From positions 1 through 26,751 of the forward strand of contig LSSL01005575.1 in NCBI GenBank assembly GCA_001953115.1: a DNA stretch of 26,751 nucleotides. The letters are read 5' to 3'. Positions 1 through 13,356 of this stretch are shown in pieces. A program made the position numbers and the translations under genes. The stretch comes from Smittium mucronatum (taxonomy: Eukaryota; Kickxellomycota; Harpellomycetes; Harpellales; Legeriomycetaceae). Positions within the stretch are counted from its first letter, which is position 1. Every line of letters begins with the position of its first letter. The notes under the pieces are model-generated. The model was not told the origin of the DNA and did not search any database. It saw only the letters and a program-made list of their open reading frames with translations.

Positions 1-2777
1 ATTTTTTATAATTTTTATACATAAAATCAAATCAAGTAATTTTGAGCTGAATTGTGCTTATAAAATATGTATATTAGCTAATTTTTTTAAGAAATTAATA
101 AAAAAATCACCGTATGTACAAATTTATAAATTTTTCATCTTGATATTTAAAAATTAATATTACAATTGATAGAAATAAAAGAATTAAAATGTATACAAAA
201 AAAAATATTAGTTATATTGGTCTTTAAAATCTAAAAAAAAAAATTAGCCTCTATTAGCTGGAGTAAATAACCTTTATTTATATTTTTTTGAAATCTAAAT
301 ATAAAAAACCTGATCAATCAAGATTTTTTACATTAAATTTTTGACATAAAATCAAATAATACCACAATAGATATTAAATTATATTTAATGTAAAAATTCA
401 AATACTTTAATATATTTTACCCACTTTAAGAGAATTAAATATGTTAAATTCTAAGGTTATATCTTCAATTAAGAAATGGCTAACTTATTATTCTTGAGTA
501 TTAAAAAATAAAATAAATAATATTTTTCAATACAAACTTATGATTTTTAAAAAAAATAAACACCTTTTTAAATTTACCATAAACAGATTTATTCAGATTA
601 TCCCTTATAAAAATAATTTTACTTAGATTTTGCAGCCATTTCAAAAAAAATATGATCTCTTTCCAGATTTAAAGGCTCAAAAAAATTATTTTTTGTAGAA
701 TTTTCACTTTTTTTTCCCATTTATTGATGAGTTAGAAATTTTAAAAATCTGTATTGTCAAATTTATTTATTTTTCAGCTCTAAATATTTTTACACTTAGA
801 TACCAAGTTATAAATATATTAAATTTTTTACTCATTATTTAATGTGGCAACTATCGCCTCTAATATATTTCACATTTCTTGTGAAATAATAGAATTTATT
901 TAAAGTGATACAATAGACTATTATATTTCAGTATAATTTTAAAAAATAATTTTTGTTTTTCATCTAAATGATATATCTTTATAGTCTTAAAGATAAAAAT
1001 CATCTATTAGATTAGAGCCCTGTTGATATATATAGAGTGATTAGATAGATATAAAAGGTATCAATTAATTTATCCAATTGTTTTTTTTTGTAAAAAATAT
1101 TATAATACGCAGGCAATAAACCCACGTGATTTTGAATTTTATCTTATCCAGCAGTAAATAGGTTAGAAGTTCAGAAAATAGGTATTTTATCCGACATTAG
1201 TATCATCTTGTATAATAAAATCAATGAGGATCAAAGTTAAAATGCAGGTCTATGATAAAATAAGGATATAAAACATGTAAATAAAAAAAATATCCGATAC
1301 TGTATAAAAATAGCATTAATTTTAGCCTTGATGAAGAATCTTTAAGATATGTATCTACTAATGCAACCGAAGATTTTGAGAGGGAATGTTATTAATTTGC
1401 TATTTTTGATAATCTTGAAAAAAAATACTTATAAAAAGCCACAAAATTTTGTAACTGATAAAAAAGTGAAATTAATTGTTGTTAATTTAATAACAAAAAT
1501 AGAGGTGTAAATTAATTTTACGTGTGATAATTAAATTATGTAAAAAAAATACACTTCATATTAAATTAAATTAGATAAAAATATGTTGATTATGAAAAAT
1601 AATATTTAATAGAAAATTAGTCAAGTTTCTGAAGCTATTTGAATGATCCTATCTTTTTTTGATAATGAAACATGAATATTAAAAGATAATTAGAATTATC
1701 AAATTATATAATATTTTAAAAATTCAATAAATATTAGGAGGAAATTTTATCGCGTTCCTTTTAGTTTGAGATTCATAAAATAGTTTTTTCATGATATTTA
1801 GGTTTTATTTATTGGAGATAACAAATCTGTATAAATTTTGATTTTTTTTTTTAAACAAATAATCTTGAGAGAAAAAATTATATAAATATTAGAATCTTTT
1901 TTTGTTATAAGTATTAATGCTATATGTTTAAAATTTGTAAAAAGTTAGTTATTAGTATTTTCCCTTATATTTCGTTAGACCAATACTCTTGTAAAATTAA
2001 GAGCTTTTACTTGGAGTTATAAGCTTGTTAAATAATACTAAATTATTTCAATTTTATTATAATTTCATAAATTTACAATCCAAATCAAAAAGACCAAAAA
2101 GAAATGACTGAATAAAGCAGCAATAATTTTTTTTCTTTTTTGACTATTGACCAAGAGTTTTCGAAAATTTTAAGCAAGAGATATAAATTAATGCGATAAA
2201 TATAATGAAATGTATTAGGCACAGGTCATTTTGGAAGAAATATTTTGAGAAAAGTAAGTTCTTTATTTTGGCCTGAGAATATAATTCCTTAAGCAGAAAT
2301 AAAAAAAAATTTATCCCAAAGAAATAAACCGAATGACTAAAAATTAAATTTTCTTCGACACCTACAAGTTATTTTTTTTTATATACTAAATTTGTGTATA
2401 TATGTGGAAGAATCCTAGAATTCGGATTTTTTGGGAGTTCATGGTATCATCTGTGCAAACTACAATTTTATTGACAAGTTATTTGGAATTTTAGACTTAT
2501 TATTCTAATTTCTATAATTACAATAAAAAATAAAAAATGGACACTGATTGAATTATTAATAAAAAAATTGATAGAAAATTAATATTGACAGCATAGTTAG
2601 CATTTTTAATGAATAGTTTGAGAGCATAGGTGTATTCTAAAAATTCCACAATTTTTTTTAGGACTTTATTTGAAATTTTTTATACGATTGGTTATTAAAC
2701 GCTCTACATTTAAGTTTCAAGACTCAAGAACGTTTCAATAATATCTTTTTTTATAAAAAACAAGACTATTTATATTT
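1..2777. other. AT-rich stretch without a recognised gene
   Basis: All frames are dense in stops and rich in A and T runs. The only scrap with protein-like character is 1318-1395 (+), 25 codons reading SLDEESLRYVSTNATEDF near its centre and closed by TAA. I cannot assign it to a family. No repeat, RNA gene or terminal structure was recognised here. Confidence 0.6.
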
Positions 2778-2782
2778 AGGAC

Positions 2783-3016
2783 TGTAATGATCGATTATGT
2801 TCTGTACACATATTGAATATTTTATCCAATAGTGAAAGCCTCAAATATTCATAATTTACTATTAAAAAATAGAAAATAGTATAAATAAGAAAGATTAGCC
2901 ATTTTGGAATGGCTAAGCTTTTTGACTTGTACAGTTTCCTATATTGTATATTTTTAACTAGTATATCCCGTTTATTTTTTATTATAAATAACACCCCATT
3001 AAAACTGATCCTTACA
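2783..3016 (+). mobile_element. Solo LTR, copy A (234 bp)
   Basis: This segment aligns end to end with 18970-19202, about three-quarters identical by eye and without gaps over the first 78 bases. It has the hallmarks of a retrotransposon LTR: it starts TGTAATGA and ends CTTACA, giving the TG...CA termini and a TGTA/TACA-like terminal inversion. It is flanked by AGGAC at 2778-2782 and AGGAA at 3017-3021, a 5-bp target-site duplication with one mismatch. A TATAAATA box lies at 2880-2887 and an ATTAAA polyadenylation-type signal at 2998-3003, close to the 3' end. Between them a perfect 9-bp stem with a TTGG loop (2895-2916) lies just after the TATA box. No internal retroelement sequence adjoins either side, so this is a solo LTR left by LTR-LTR recombination. 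Orientation is set by the TATA and ATTAAA order. The family is not one I can name. Confidence 0.88.
2895..2916 (+). other. Hairpin inside LTR copy A
   Basis: TTAGCCATT at 2895-2903 pairs perfectly with AATGGCTAA at 2908-2916 around a TTGG loop. It sits 8 bases after the TATA box, so it would fall near the transcription start, in R or the leader of the element RNA. Copy B keeps the same structure with one mismatch. Confidence 0.75.
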
Positions 3017-3021
3017 AGGAA

Positions 3022-4639
3022 TTTTAATTCAATTTTGTAAGGTAAACTTAGATAGCTATAGGAATACTAAAACTAGTAATTTTTTTAGAATAATGAATGA
3101 ATATATCTATAAAGAAAATATGCCTAAATTTAAATTCCAAATGTGAAATCACTTTCGCATATATCTGTATTAAATACCTATTAAAGTGTCATGAAAATTA
3201 ATTTAATTTAATTTAACTAATCTCCAAGTGCATAGCATTCGATTTAATTGAAGCCACTAGTATTTTTTTTTAGCTGAATTATCATCAAGATGATTTAATA
3301 ATTAATTGGATGTAAAATATTCAAAAATTAACAGTTTTAAAACTGATTTTTTTTAATTCATGGAATAATCTCAAAAAAAATAGTATATAAGTCATAACTT
3401 AAATTATAATAACATATAATAAGCTTTCTAAACTGAGAAAAGTGAAAAATAAAAGTAGAATTATGTTGCTGTAATGCACAATCATTATTTTTATCATAAA
3501 ACAACACCTGCTAAATTTATTTATTTTCTAATTAGTCAACATATATATATGATGATTTTTTTACCAATTTTTTTTAATTCAAGATTTTAAATTAATTTTA
3601 TTTCCTTATTATACTTAGTTTTTCTATACCATTTTCCGATAAATAATTAAAATTATGTTTTATTCTAGATCCAATAGGTTCCTTGCAGTGGCAGAAAAGA
3701 TGTGCCTGAAAAAAAAATAGATGTATTAATGAAGTCTTCAGATAATAGCTTCGATATTAAAGGAATTAATATTAGATAACTTAAGATATCAATAAAATAA
3801 TTATTATTCAATTAGAGCTAAATATAAATTGTGAAATTAGAATCAATAAAGAGCCATAAGGAAGAAAATTATAAAAAATTATCTGGGTTACAAAATTAAA
3901 AGAAAGGTAAAATTGATCCAAAAATAATTTACTATTAATTAATTCTAGAGAGCAAAAAAAATAATTATTTGCCTCATAATGAAATAGTAATAATTGAAGA
4001 GATAAAAATGGAAAAAAAAGTGATATAGGTAAAAGATCCCAATAACTGATCGATAATCTGGTAGCATGAGATATAGAACATAAAACGCTTTTTAAGGTCA
4101 ATTAAAACAGAGAAGATTTTAAGTGCAGAGGGCCCGTTATCATTTCTAGAGCGTTTACATGTATATATGGAAACTCTATGCAAACTTAAAATAATTTCTA
4201 CGGAAATAAAAAACAATATAACCCAAAATTAATAGATGATTAAAAATTCTCACACAAAAATTCACAGCAGAATCCTTAAGATACTTATTAGCTGGAAAAA
4301 CCTAAGCTAATATCACATATTAAAAAAAATATTTAAAACGGAAAAGCATTCTTATTAAATGTGGGTAGAATATTGATTAGTCCAAAGAGTTTTAGTTTTA
4401 AATATGAGTTATGAAAGACTTAAGTTGTTAGATATCACTGTAGAAAGAAATTAGGCAATTATTTTTGGAAAAAAATATATCTTTAATTTTGTCTAATAAT
4501 TCAGTGATTTAACGGTTTATTTTTTAAAAAATTATAGGAGACAAGTTCTACGTAAAGTAGATTTTTTAAAAATTTGGCAGTAAAAATCGATTTAAAAAAA
4601 CAAAATAAATTTTGTTCATATACAAATGGAGGCGAATTA
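3022..4639. other. A-rich stretch, possibly 5' part of a copia relic
   Basis: No gene is recognised. The + strand becomes increasingly A-rich towards the right, like the copia relic that follows. The protease and integrase of that element would be expected here if it were complete. A fragment around 4120-4170 (+) contains C-x-G-P in one frame, vaguely like the start of a copia integrase core, but it is too weak to call. Confidence 0.3.
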
Positions 4640-5700
4640 TTAGTTTTTTTTAGGGAAGTTAAAGGAGCCAATTGACTCATAAATAGACCTATTTTCAATG
4701 CTTAATGGAATAAGATTTAATAAAACTAATCAAAAAAGGTAATTCAACTAGTTTAAACACTTGGGTTCAAAAAAGTGGGAGTTAAAGATGCTTACATAGC
4801 TCAGGATTGAATTTGTAATACTTATATTTAAAAATAGTATTGGGATGATTTGGATGAGCGATAATCATTGTGTCATTAAAGGAACCATCAAAAAAATATT
4901 TGAAATTCTATAATTCAGAAAATTCAGGACAAATATATGATATAACAGAACAATCAGAAAATATATTAATAAAAATATAATAGAAAAAGTATAGAAAAAT
5001 ATAAAATATACCTATCACAGAATTGATATCATGTATCTTTCTAAGGAAAATATTCAAAAATATAGAATAAGAGAAAAGATTGAAATTTGATAAATTGAAT
5101 ATAAGTGAGAAAAAAAAATTGATAATTTACTGGTATTATGAATTAATCGTGTTCAAAACCTGTCTGGATGAATTTAAAAATAAATAATATGGGATTTGGA
5201 ATCGAAATTAGAAAGGCTTATATGTAAAATATACAATTATCATGTGATATAATACAAAATAAAATCAAAAATATTAGAAATTTTTGTACAGTGAAAAATT
5301 CAAGTACAAAAAAAATAGGAAAAATATCTGTTTATAAAAAAAATCATGTGTCTCAATTAAAGTCTGTTTATAACCAATCAGCTAGTTGGTATAGGTAAAA
5401 GAGATATGTTATATTTGCAAAGGTTCAAATCGCGTTTAATTAGTTTTTATCAAACAATAATAAACCAAGTTTAATATATTATTAATCTAATGGTAGGTAA
5501 AATTAACTGAATTTTCAAATATTTAAATCGAGGTTGGACATAATTTTAAAAATTTAAACATAAATTTAAACAAATAAATTTTTTATAACTAATCACCTTC
5601 ATATTTCTAAAAAAATATCATAAAAAAAATTAATAAGAATATTTAACCGAATTATAACGCGATACTTGGAAGATATATGCGTAAAATAAAGCCATTTTAC
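4640..5700 (+). pseudogene. Ty1/copia-type RT and RNase H relic
   Basis: The segment carries a broken polyprotein fragment of a copia retrotransposon, read across several frames. In order: around 4655 a KGAN..IN....F piece resembles the KG.NQ..GI.Y...F motif at the start of the RT domain. At 4775-4831 VGVKDAYIAQD...TYI aligns without gaps to the copia motif DVK.AFL.GDL....YM, with its first Asp replaced by Gly. At 4869 Cys begins CVIKGTIKKI, resembling C.LKKSLYGLK. Around 5126-5150 IYWYYELIV probably replaces the YVDD active site, with both aspartates lost. At 5198-5209 GIEI, then 5231-5284 IQLSCDIIQNKIKNI and a Phe, matches LGIEI....I.LSQ..YI..IL..F. At 5429-5455 IAFN-stop-FLSN resembles DIAFAVN...FLSNP. 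At 5642-5674 FNRIITRYLED matches KRILRYLKG. Spacing is near canonical except for about 150 extra bases before the last motif. Many stops make it certainly dead. Confidence 0.6.
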
Positions 5701-6099
5701 AATGATCGTTAATCATTTAAATTTTTTTTTTGAAAATTATAGATCGAATAGCTTAGTTTTAAAATTTAGGAAATGTCCATTATGGTAAGAAATTTCAGAT
5801 ATATAATATTTATTTACTGAAAAAGGCAAGCTTATGATAGATAGAAACTAAGCGAGTCTTGTATAATCATATGATCCATTCAATTAAAATTAGGTCAAAA
5901 TTTTTACTAATCTTTGCAATAAAATATAGAAAGTTAATAAATTTTCTTTTGAAAAATTCAAAATCATTATTATAATCAGTACTAGAAATTAAATACTAAA
6001 ACAAGGATCATAATTTAAGGGAAAATTTTAAAAGATAAAGAAGATCCTTAATTATTCTTTCTTATCGGTGTAATATATTAAAAACGAAAATTATATTTT
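5701..6099. other. Gap between two copia relics
   Basis: No motif is recognised. At about 400 bp the interval is too short for the 3' end of the first copia element plus an LTR pair and a full gag of the second, so at least one element is truncated here. No repeat marking an LTR was seen. Confidence 0.4.
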
Positions 6100-7605
6100 A
6101 TAACCTGGAAAATCCTATTCTGATTTATACGAATCTATACAAAAAATATTAGAAAATTGTTCTTGCGGACAATTTAATATTATTACCAAATTAATTTCAA
6201 GACCGAAAGGAATTAAATAACTTTGACTTAGATATTCTGAAGACAGTCAAGAAAAAAAATATTGATACGATTTATACCAGATCAAATTATTTGTGTTAAA
6301 TCGATAGTTCCACCGTCTCATTCATCTATAAATTGATTTATTCGTATTAAAGAATAAAAAAATGAACAAATAATACTTCTGAGTTTAATTCCAAAAATAT
6401 GTTATTTTAGTGTAGGAATAATTTATTTATATCTTTTTATACAGAAAAAGTCCCAAAAAATAAATAAATGATTTTATTAATCTAAATATAGTTTCAAAAA
6501 ATCAAAATAAAATCAAAATGTATAAGTTCAAGGATCATTTGATTATGATTAATTTACAACAGTTAATATAAAGTCTAAGTATATTATAAATCAAAATAAA
6601 AACCAAAATCAAAAAAATTGAAAATATTAATTACATGCTATGTCGAGTATCAAATGAACTGTTAATTATAGAGCTCAAGCTCAAAGGTGTTTTCTCAAAT
6701 AAGTTGCTAAAAAAAATCTTCGTTTTAATCCATGATAGATGGAATATCTTGGAAATATAAAAACCGAGAACAGGATCCATAGTTGATTATGACATCATTT
6801 ATGCAAATGAAAGCAAATAATATTTTTTGTGTTAATCATAAATATCAGACATACAGTTTAAAAGCCTTTCTTAAAGTAAAATAGTAGTATGGAGTTTTAT
6901 AAACATTTAAAAAGCGTTTTTTAAAATTTATAGGCTAATTTACATTACTGAAGAGCAAAAATATACAAATAAATATTAAATTAGTATAATATATAAAATT
7001 ATAAGATTGAAATAAAAATTAATTTTACGACATCTAAATACAAATTTGGGGAATTAGATTATATAAATAAAAATTTATAATTAAGAATAAAACTATTATT
7101 TTTAGAAAACAGAGTTTATCTGAATTAAAAAATAAATATTTAATAAAAAAAAATTTAGAATGATTTTATTAAATTAAAATCTTTTGGAGCAGTTGGGAAA
7201 GGTCGAAAACAATAACTCAATTTTGGATTATATTCTAAAAAAATAATTTATGGAGATACTATCAAACATGAGAAAAAAAAATAACTGATACTTTATACGA
7301 GTTTTGAGTAGAAAGTGGAAAAAGATAAGATAATAAAAGTATGAAATTTTAAAACTGGTTTTCTAAAAAAAATAATCGATACAAAAAACTGCCATTTGAT
7401 AATGTTGTTTTAGTTTCAAGATATGACAATGCAGGTGTTGAAATTTGATAGGATAATTTCTGTGAAGAAAAAATATGCTCTATCAGAATAGAAAATATTA
7501 AATAGGAGAAATAATTATAATATTTAATATAGCTTTAAAAAAGAGGAAAACAATTAAAAAAAATCTTGCCCATATAAGAAGGCCATTATAAAGTAATGAA
7601 AATAA
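6100..7605 (+). pseudogene. Ty1/copia-type gag-PR-INT relic
   Basis: Four copia domains appear in the canonical order on the + strand, each damaged. At 6158-6210 NCSCGQFNIITKLISRPKG matches a gag zinc knuckle (C..CGKFGHI.K.C..PK), with the His and last Cys changed to Ile and one residue missing between the first two Cys. At 6300-6326 IDSSTVSFI matches the protease active site LDSGASSHI with DSG changed to DSS. At about 6732-6790 IHDR, then after a frameshift EYLGNIKTENRI, matches the gag-pre-integrase motif LWHDRLGHLGN. At about 7221-7270 LDY, then YSKKIIYGDTIKHE, matches the first integrase Asp region (DDYSR..YG.FIK). At about 7418-7470 RYDNAGVEI..DNFCEEKI matches RSDNAGEF...F..FCEE.GI with the second Asp kept. 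At about 7540-7595 KKRKTIKKNLAHIR matches the ER.NRTL.E..R catalytic-Glu region with Glu to Lys. The RT that should follow is not recognised. Confidence 0.6.
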
Positions 7606-10600
7606 ATGATAATTATTTATAAAGTTTAATTAAAAATTAGCAAATATTAAATCTTAAAATCTTGTCAAAAAAAAGATTATAAATTTTTAAAATCTTTTTT
7701 GCTAAAAGAGTGTTTAAGAATGCTTAAGCCTAGCCAAAGTTATTGTAAAGTATATTATAAATAAACAGTTATTGCTAAATTTATAAAAAAATGATCTATT
7801 TTAAATCAGAAAAGTTCATATTCCTTAAATAGGAAAGGGTTAAAATTCGGAAACTGTAATGCTTTTTTTATCTTTAAAGATAAAAAATAAATTTATTAAT
7901 ATTTTTGGTATTAAATAAAAAAATTTCTATTTAGAGCCATTTTTCTGAGGTCCCAATGTTCACATTTACGTTTTTAGAAACACATAAAAATAATTCAGCC
8001 TTTATATACACACAAAATTTTGGAATTAACTCTTAAAATATAATAAAATATAGCATGGCTCATCTAATCGAACTTACACAGGTTTCCCTTAATTATCGCA
8101 GTGGATATTTTAATAAAAAATAGGCAAATTAGGGGAACCTAAAATAGCTTTAAATATCGAATTCACAACTGATACAATTTAAAGCCTAATTGGAGGATTT
8201 ACGCTGATCAATAATAAAATTTTCTAAAAAATCGTGTAAATTAAAATCAAATATGCAAAAAAAATGCATATTCAAGGGAATATGAATTATTTTATCTCTA
8301 CGTTTGGTTAAATATAAAAAAAATTGATAAATAGTTTTTAATTTCGTAAAAATAATTTTTGATTTATTTTCAATTTATTACTTTTTTATTTTTAAAGTAA
8401 ATTAATATGTATATTTTTAAAAATATATATTAAAGAAAGCCTAAAAATATTTTGTATTTTTTTTTAAGCATAGTTCTAGTATTTATTATTTGATTTTTTT
8501 TTACGCCTTAAATATGAATCTGTATTTTTACTCCAAATATTATCTATATAAAAGTGATTTTTTATGAATTAAACACAAAATTTTCAGCTAAATAATATCA
8601 TAAATTGTGTTGTTATTTTTTTTAAAATATATTAATTAAGATAAATTTAATTATTGATAAATTTTTTGATAAATCATATACTTTTTTTTTAATAGAATAT
8701 CTTATTTTATATAGACATATTGAGTATTAAATAAATATGCAGCAATATGTTTTTTTAGATCATATACATGAAAATTACATATTAATGTGTATGCGAAATC
8801 TTGAAAAAAAAAATAATCCGCCAAATCTAAAGGTATTATAAATGATTAATTTAAAAAATAATGACCAATAAGCAAATATTAATTTTATAATGTTAAATTA
8901 GGAATTTAAAAAAAAAATCTAAAAGGTAACGCTTGGAATTTATTTTGTAAAATAGTGTCGCATAAATCAAAAATTTGCGAACCTAAAAGATGCATGAAAT
9001 TAAAAAACCGCAATACTATATCAATATTTAATTCTAAATCCACTTGAATTGTAGGATATTTGTAAATAAAATAAATCTAAAAAGTAACAGCTTATTGGAG
9101 TATAGATCAAATTCAAAAATTATAGAAAGTAACGATTATAATAAGGTAAAAAATATATTAAAATTAAAATCAGAATAATGCTATTTTTTTTTTAGGAATC
9201 TTATTAATATATATACATATTTCAAAATTAAGAATAAATAAATAAAATTTGCTCTATCGATTTTTTTTTATTTATATAAAAAAGTTAAATATATGTATTT
9301 TATAATTTTTTATGAAGCAAAAATGTATTAGAAAGTATTTCTTATTTAAATATTAAGTAAGATGTCAAAAATTATAGAAACTATTCAATGAAATGGAAAT
9401 GTTTTGACATAAAAAGAAATAGATTTTTTTAAGAATTTTAATTTTTTTTAATAATTTTTATAATTTATACATTTTAAACATAAAAAAAAATCTTTAAAGC
9501 TAAAATTAAATAAATATCATGATTTCTAACTAAAATTTCCAAAGAATCATTTTTTAAAAAAATATAGTGAAAAGGCATGAAAATATTTTTAAATCGTAAT
9601 AAATTTTGAATTATATAATTCAAATTAGGATATTGATTTAATTTTTGTATCTAAATTAGTATACAAACCACTGAAATGATTAGAATTTTATCTAATGAAT
9701 GAAATCTCGATTTTGAAAAATGAAAAATTTAGTGGATAAAATATCAATATTTTATAAAAAATTGGGGTCTTGTTGGTTTTAATTTATTTTTCAAAGTTGA
9801 TCTTTCTACTTCTTCCATTGGATTTTCGATAATATATAATATTGGGGAAAGCCCAAAGATATAATTTTCCAAATATAGAAAATCCTTAAAATAAGTTTCT
9901 AGTAAATGTGAAAAAATACTTTAAAAAAAAAATTCTTATTTTTTAAAAAATAACAGATGCAGTATAGGGTATATAAAGTTCTGTTCGGAAATTCTTAAAA
10001 TTATCCACATATTGTAAGGATTAAAAGATCTATTTTTTGTAAAGAAACCTCAAATACTGTATCGAAAAAGATATAGATCGGCTTAAAAAAGGTTTTATTA
10101 CCATATTAAGTAATTAATTTATAACAATAAATTATCTCAATAATTTTTTGACTATTTTTAATAAATACAAATATGTCTTTAGAAAAACCCAGAATATTTA
10201 ACATCTAAAGAGGGCTAATATCATGTCAGAAATTTCAGGATTTGATGCAAAAAATAGGCATAATTTACGCTTTATTAAAAACAAACAATAGTTCTTTTTT
10301 CTGAGTATAGTATATCAATAAATTAAATTTAAAACAAAAAAAATAATCCACAAAAGTTACTTTGGAGTATTTATGTTTAATTGAGGTAATTTCTAGGTTA
10401 AAAATAAAAAAAAGTTAGGGAATTGATACAGATATAAATATTATTGTATTATTTTTGATAAGTCGAGTTACTAAAGCATCCTTTTGAACTGAAAGTGAAA
10501 CAAAATTAAAATTTCTCATTTTTTTTTGAATAATTAAATATAATTTTCTCAAAACTGTTTATTTTTAACTAAAAAAATAAAAAAAAAAAAAATTCAGCGT

Positions 10601-13356
10601 ATATTATGATTTTAAAACATTTAGACAAAACAAAATTATTTTGATAAAAAAAAATTTATCAAATATAAAATAAATACTTATTAGAACGATAAGAATTTTT
10701 TTTTTTTTGAAATGTGATATATTAATACTTTATAGAATATGATTTTTCTGAGAATATTTTAAACCAAATTTATCATACGAAATTTAACTGTGTTTTAAAA
10801 AACAAAATAACAAAACATCACATTTTAACAAAATTATCGGCTAATTTCAGCGGTATATGTTTTAAATTTTTTAAAAAACTAAATAAAATTTATCCCAAAT
10901 ATGATCTTAGATAATTAATTTTTGGCTTTTGCATTATAATTTTTTTATTTAAAAAATTATTTAGGAATATGAATTTTAACATTATAATATTAATTTTTTT
11001 TTTAAACTTTAAAATTTTATTTGAATTATTTTAGATTTTTTAGGCGAGGTTTATACAAAAAAATAGTATATCACTTTAAAATTATAAAAATAAAAATTTT
11101 CCATCTTGAAAAAAATGAGCGATTAAAAATGTAAAAATGAGCATATTAAAATCTGGAGAATAAAAATTTCGCAAAAGATATTTGTTATTTTAAAATGGTA
11201 CAACTAAATTGAAATTAAAAAAAACTTATGAAAAGTTACATAATATACTGCAGAGATTTATTAAAGATTAGGGGTATTTTTTATGTCTACAAAAATTTAT
11301 CCAGTTAATAAAAATAAGCTTTAACTAAAGTATTAAGCTTAATCTATAAGTGAATATTAAAAATATTTAAAAAACATTGATTCGATATTGTAAGTTTGTT
11401 TTTTTGTAAGATTTTTTTATATTTTATCATCTTATATACTTATTCTATATTTTCTATATTAATTATAGCATAGACTTATAGATGATAGCTAGAAAGATAA
11501 AATATATAATCACAATTTCAAATATATTAGATGAATTAATGAAATAAAAAGTAACGATAATTTTTCAAAATTTATATTTAAATTTGAAAAAATTAGATAT
11601 AATAGAAAAATTTCATCAATTATCAACAGAAAATTTTTAATTTAAAATGGGGATCTCTATAACACATATAATAAAAAAGATACAAAATTATTAGACTATA
11701 AATAATTATTTTGAAACATTAAGGCGTAAAGTGCTTCAAAAAAATACAATATAAGAAATAAAGGTCTATCATATTTTAAATAATATAGTTTTTCTGATAA
11801 TACATAAAAATAGTTAAATGATTCAAATACTTTTAACAATAATCTGAAGCAGTGATATAGTATATATTTTTTCAAGAAAAATTTGAATTAAATTATAGCA
11901 TGAAAAGAGTAAAAATCAGATCATAAGTAATAGAACACGAACTATTTATCCCGAAAAGGGGGTGATAATACATAATCATTATTTATATATTTTACAGATT
12001 GTAATGTCAAATAAAAATTTTGTATACAAAAAAGTAAATTCTAAAAGTTACTGGTTTTATTTCAAAAATTACTCTTATACAGACAATGATAAATAATTAA
12101 AATAATTAATTATAATGATAATAAAAATTTAAAATTACTTATATATTAATCATTAGAAAATCTATAAATAAGGTTAGCTTAGATGAATATTCCTCCTACT
12201 ACACTCACTACATTGATAGATTTTTATCCCAAATAAAAAAATGCTTGTTAAGGTAAAAATATTTGCCAAACAGATTTTAAATTTCTCAAATTATAAATTT
12301 CATATCTTTAAAAAAATTGACTAATGGGTAATATATTATAGTTGTAAAAAAATGTGCCAGATACTAATTGTGTCTTATGAATATAAATTCTAGTATTTCT
12401 AAGGTTGATATCTTTTTACAAAAGTTTTTTTTTCTTAGTTTATAATAGATATAAATAAAAAATTTAAACCCGTAATATCTCAATTAATAGCTTAAATTTG
12501 TAATAATGTTATTTTTGACGCTTAAATTTGATCAAGTAATAAAAATTAGGCAATTTTTACATCAATTATAAAACTAATACTAAATTTTTAGAAAGTTAGT
12601 TTTATAATCGTCTTATTTTTTAAATATGAAAAATGCTAGCTTTATAAGTTTAAATTTTTATATAATTTATCTTATAATGCTCATTTTTATATTAAAAAAA
12701 CGAACACTTGTTATTTTTCAACCTATCAACGACAGAATTTAATTTATAATTTATTTATGGAAATTTCATATTTTATTTTTATTATATTTGGATGATAAAA
12801 TTTTTTGATAAGTATTCTAATATTAGTTTTTTATTTTAACGGAAAAATTCTCATTATGAAACTATAGGTATAACTGTAGACTTGGTAAAATACATGGATG
12901 AATTAGTTTCAAGTATATAGAGCAATAAAAAGTGGAAGATAAAGCATGTAAATATAATTTAAAAAATAATAGCGAGATTTGTAGATCAATATTTCAAATT
13001 TTCACTCAATTTATTTTATCTTATTTATCGAGTAAGAGACATGCAATTACATATTCTGTGTAAAGATTTAAATTTTTTTTAAAGTTTTATTGAATATAAA
13101 TAGAATTTCAAAGTAAAGATTTGAGAAAATAGGACTAAAGTTTGGTTATCTTATGGGAGTTTGTTTTCGAAGAACCATGGGATAAGATAAAATAAAAATG
13201 AAAAAAAATCAGGCAGATATTTACAAAGAAACATTGTAATAAAGGATTTTTTACGATGCATGAAAGGCAAGACTGCAAAGAAAGTATTTATGTATTTAAG
13301 AATTATATATAAACATAGATTTCTTTTTAATTGATATAAATATGAGATTTTTTTAG
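7606..13356. other. Long AT-rich stretch without a recognised gene
   Basis: Nearly six kilobases with dense stops on both strands. A phrase near 7700-7740 (+), LRMLKPSQSY, could be the LRVFGC.AY linker that follows copia integrase, which would extend the relic on the left, but it stands alone. The RT and RNase H expected next are not visible. Short AT palindromes, for example 8410-8427, are within what this composition gives by chance. I see no RNA gene, tandem array or terminal repeat. Confidence 0.45.

Noticed and set aside
4120..4170. C-x-G-P fragment as the start of a copia integrase core.
   Set aside because: Only one short match with no following Asp motif, so it is left as a possibility in the gap entry.
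2776..4698. Several minus-strand open frames of 65-97 codons.
   Set aside because: They are low-complexity Phe/Leu/Ile/Ser strings typical of the reverse strand of A-rich DNA, and the first of them overlaps LTR copy A.
5371..5442. tRNA-like sequence: A-box-like TCAGCTAGTTGG and B-box GGTTCAAATC at exact tRNA spacing.
   Set aside because: The anticodon and T stems do not pair and base 33 is not T. The same bases fall in the copia RNase H relic (SASWYR, LVGIG and KVQIAFN), which explains them better.
8410..8427. Perfect 18-bp palindrome TATATTTTTAAAAATATA.
   Set aside because: It consists only of A and T. At this composition roughly one such palindrome is expected by chance in a window of this size.
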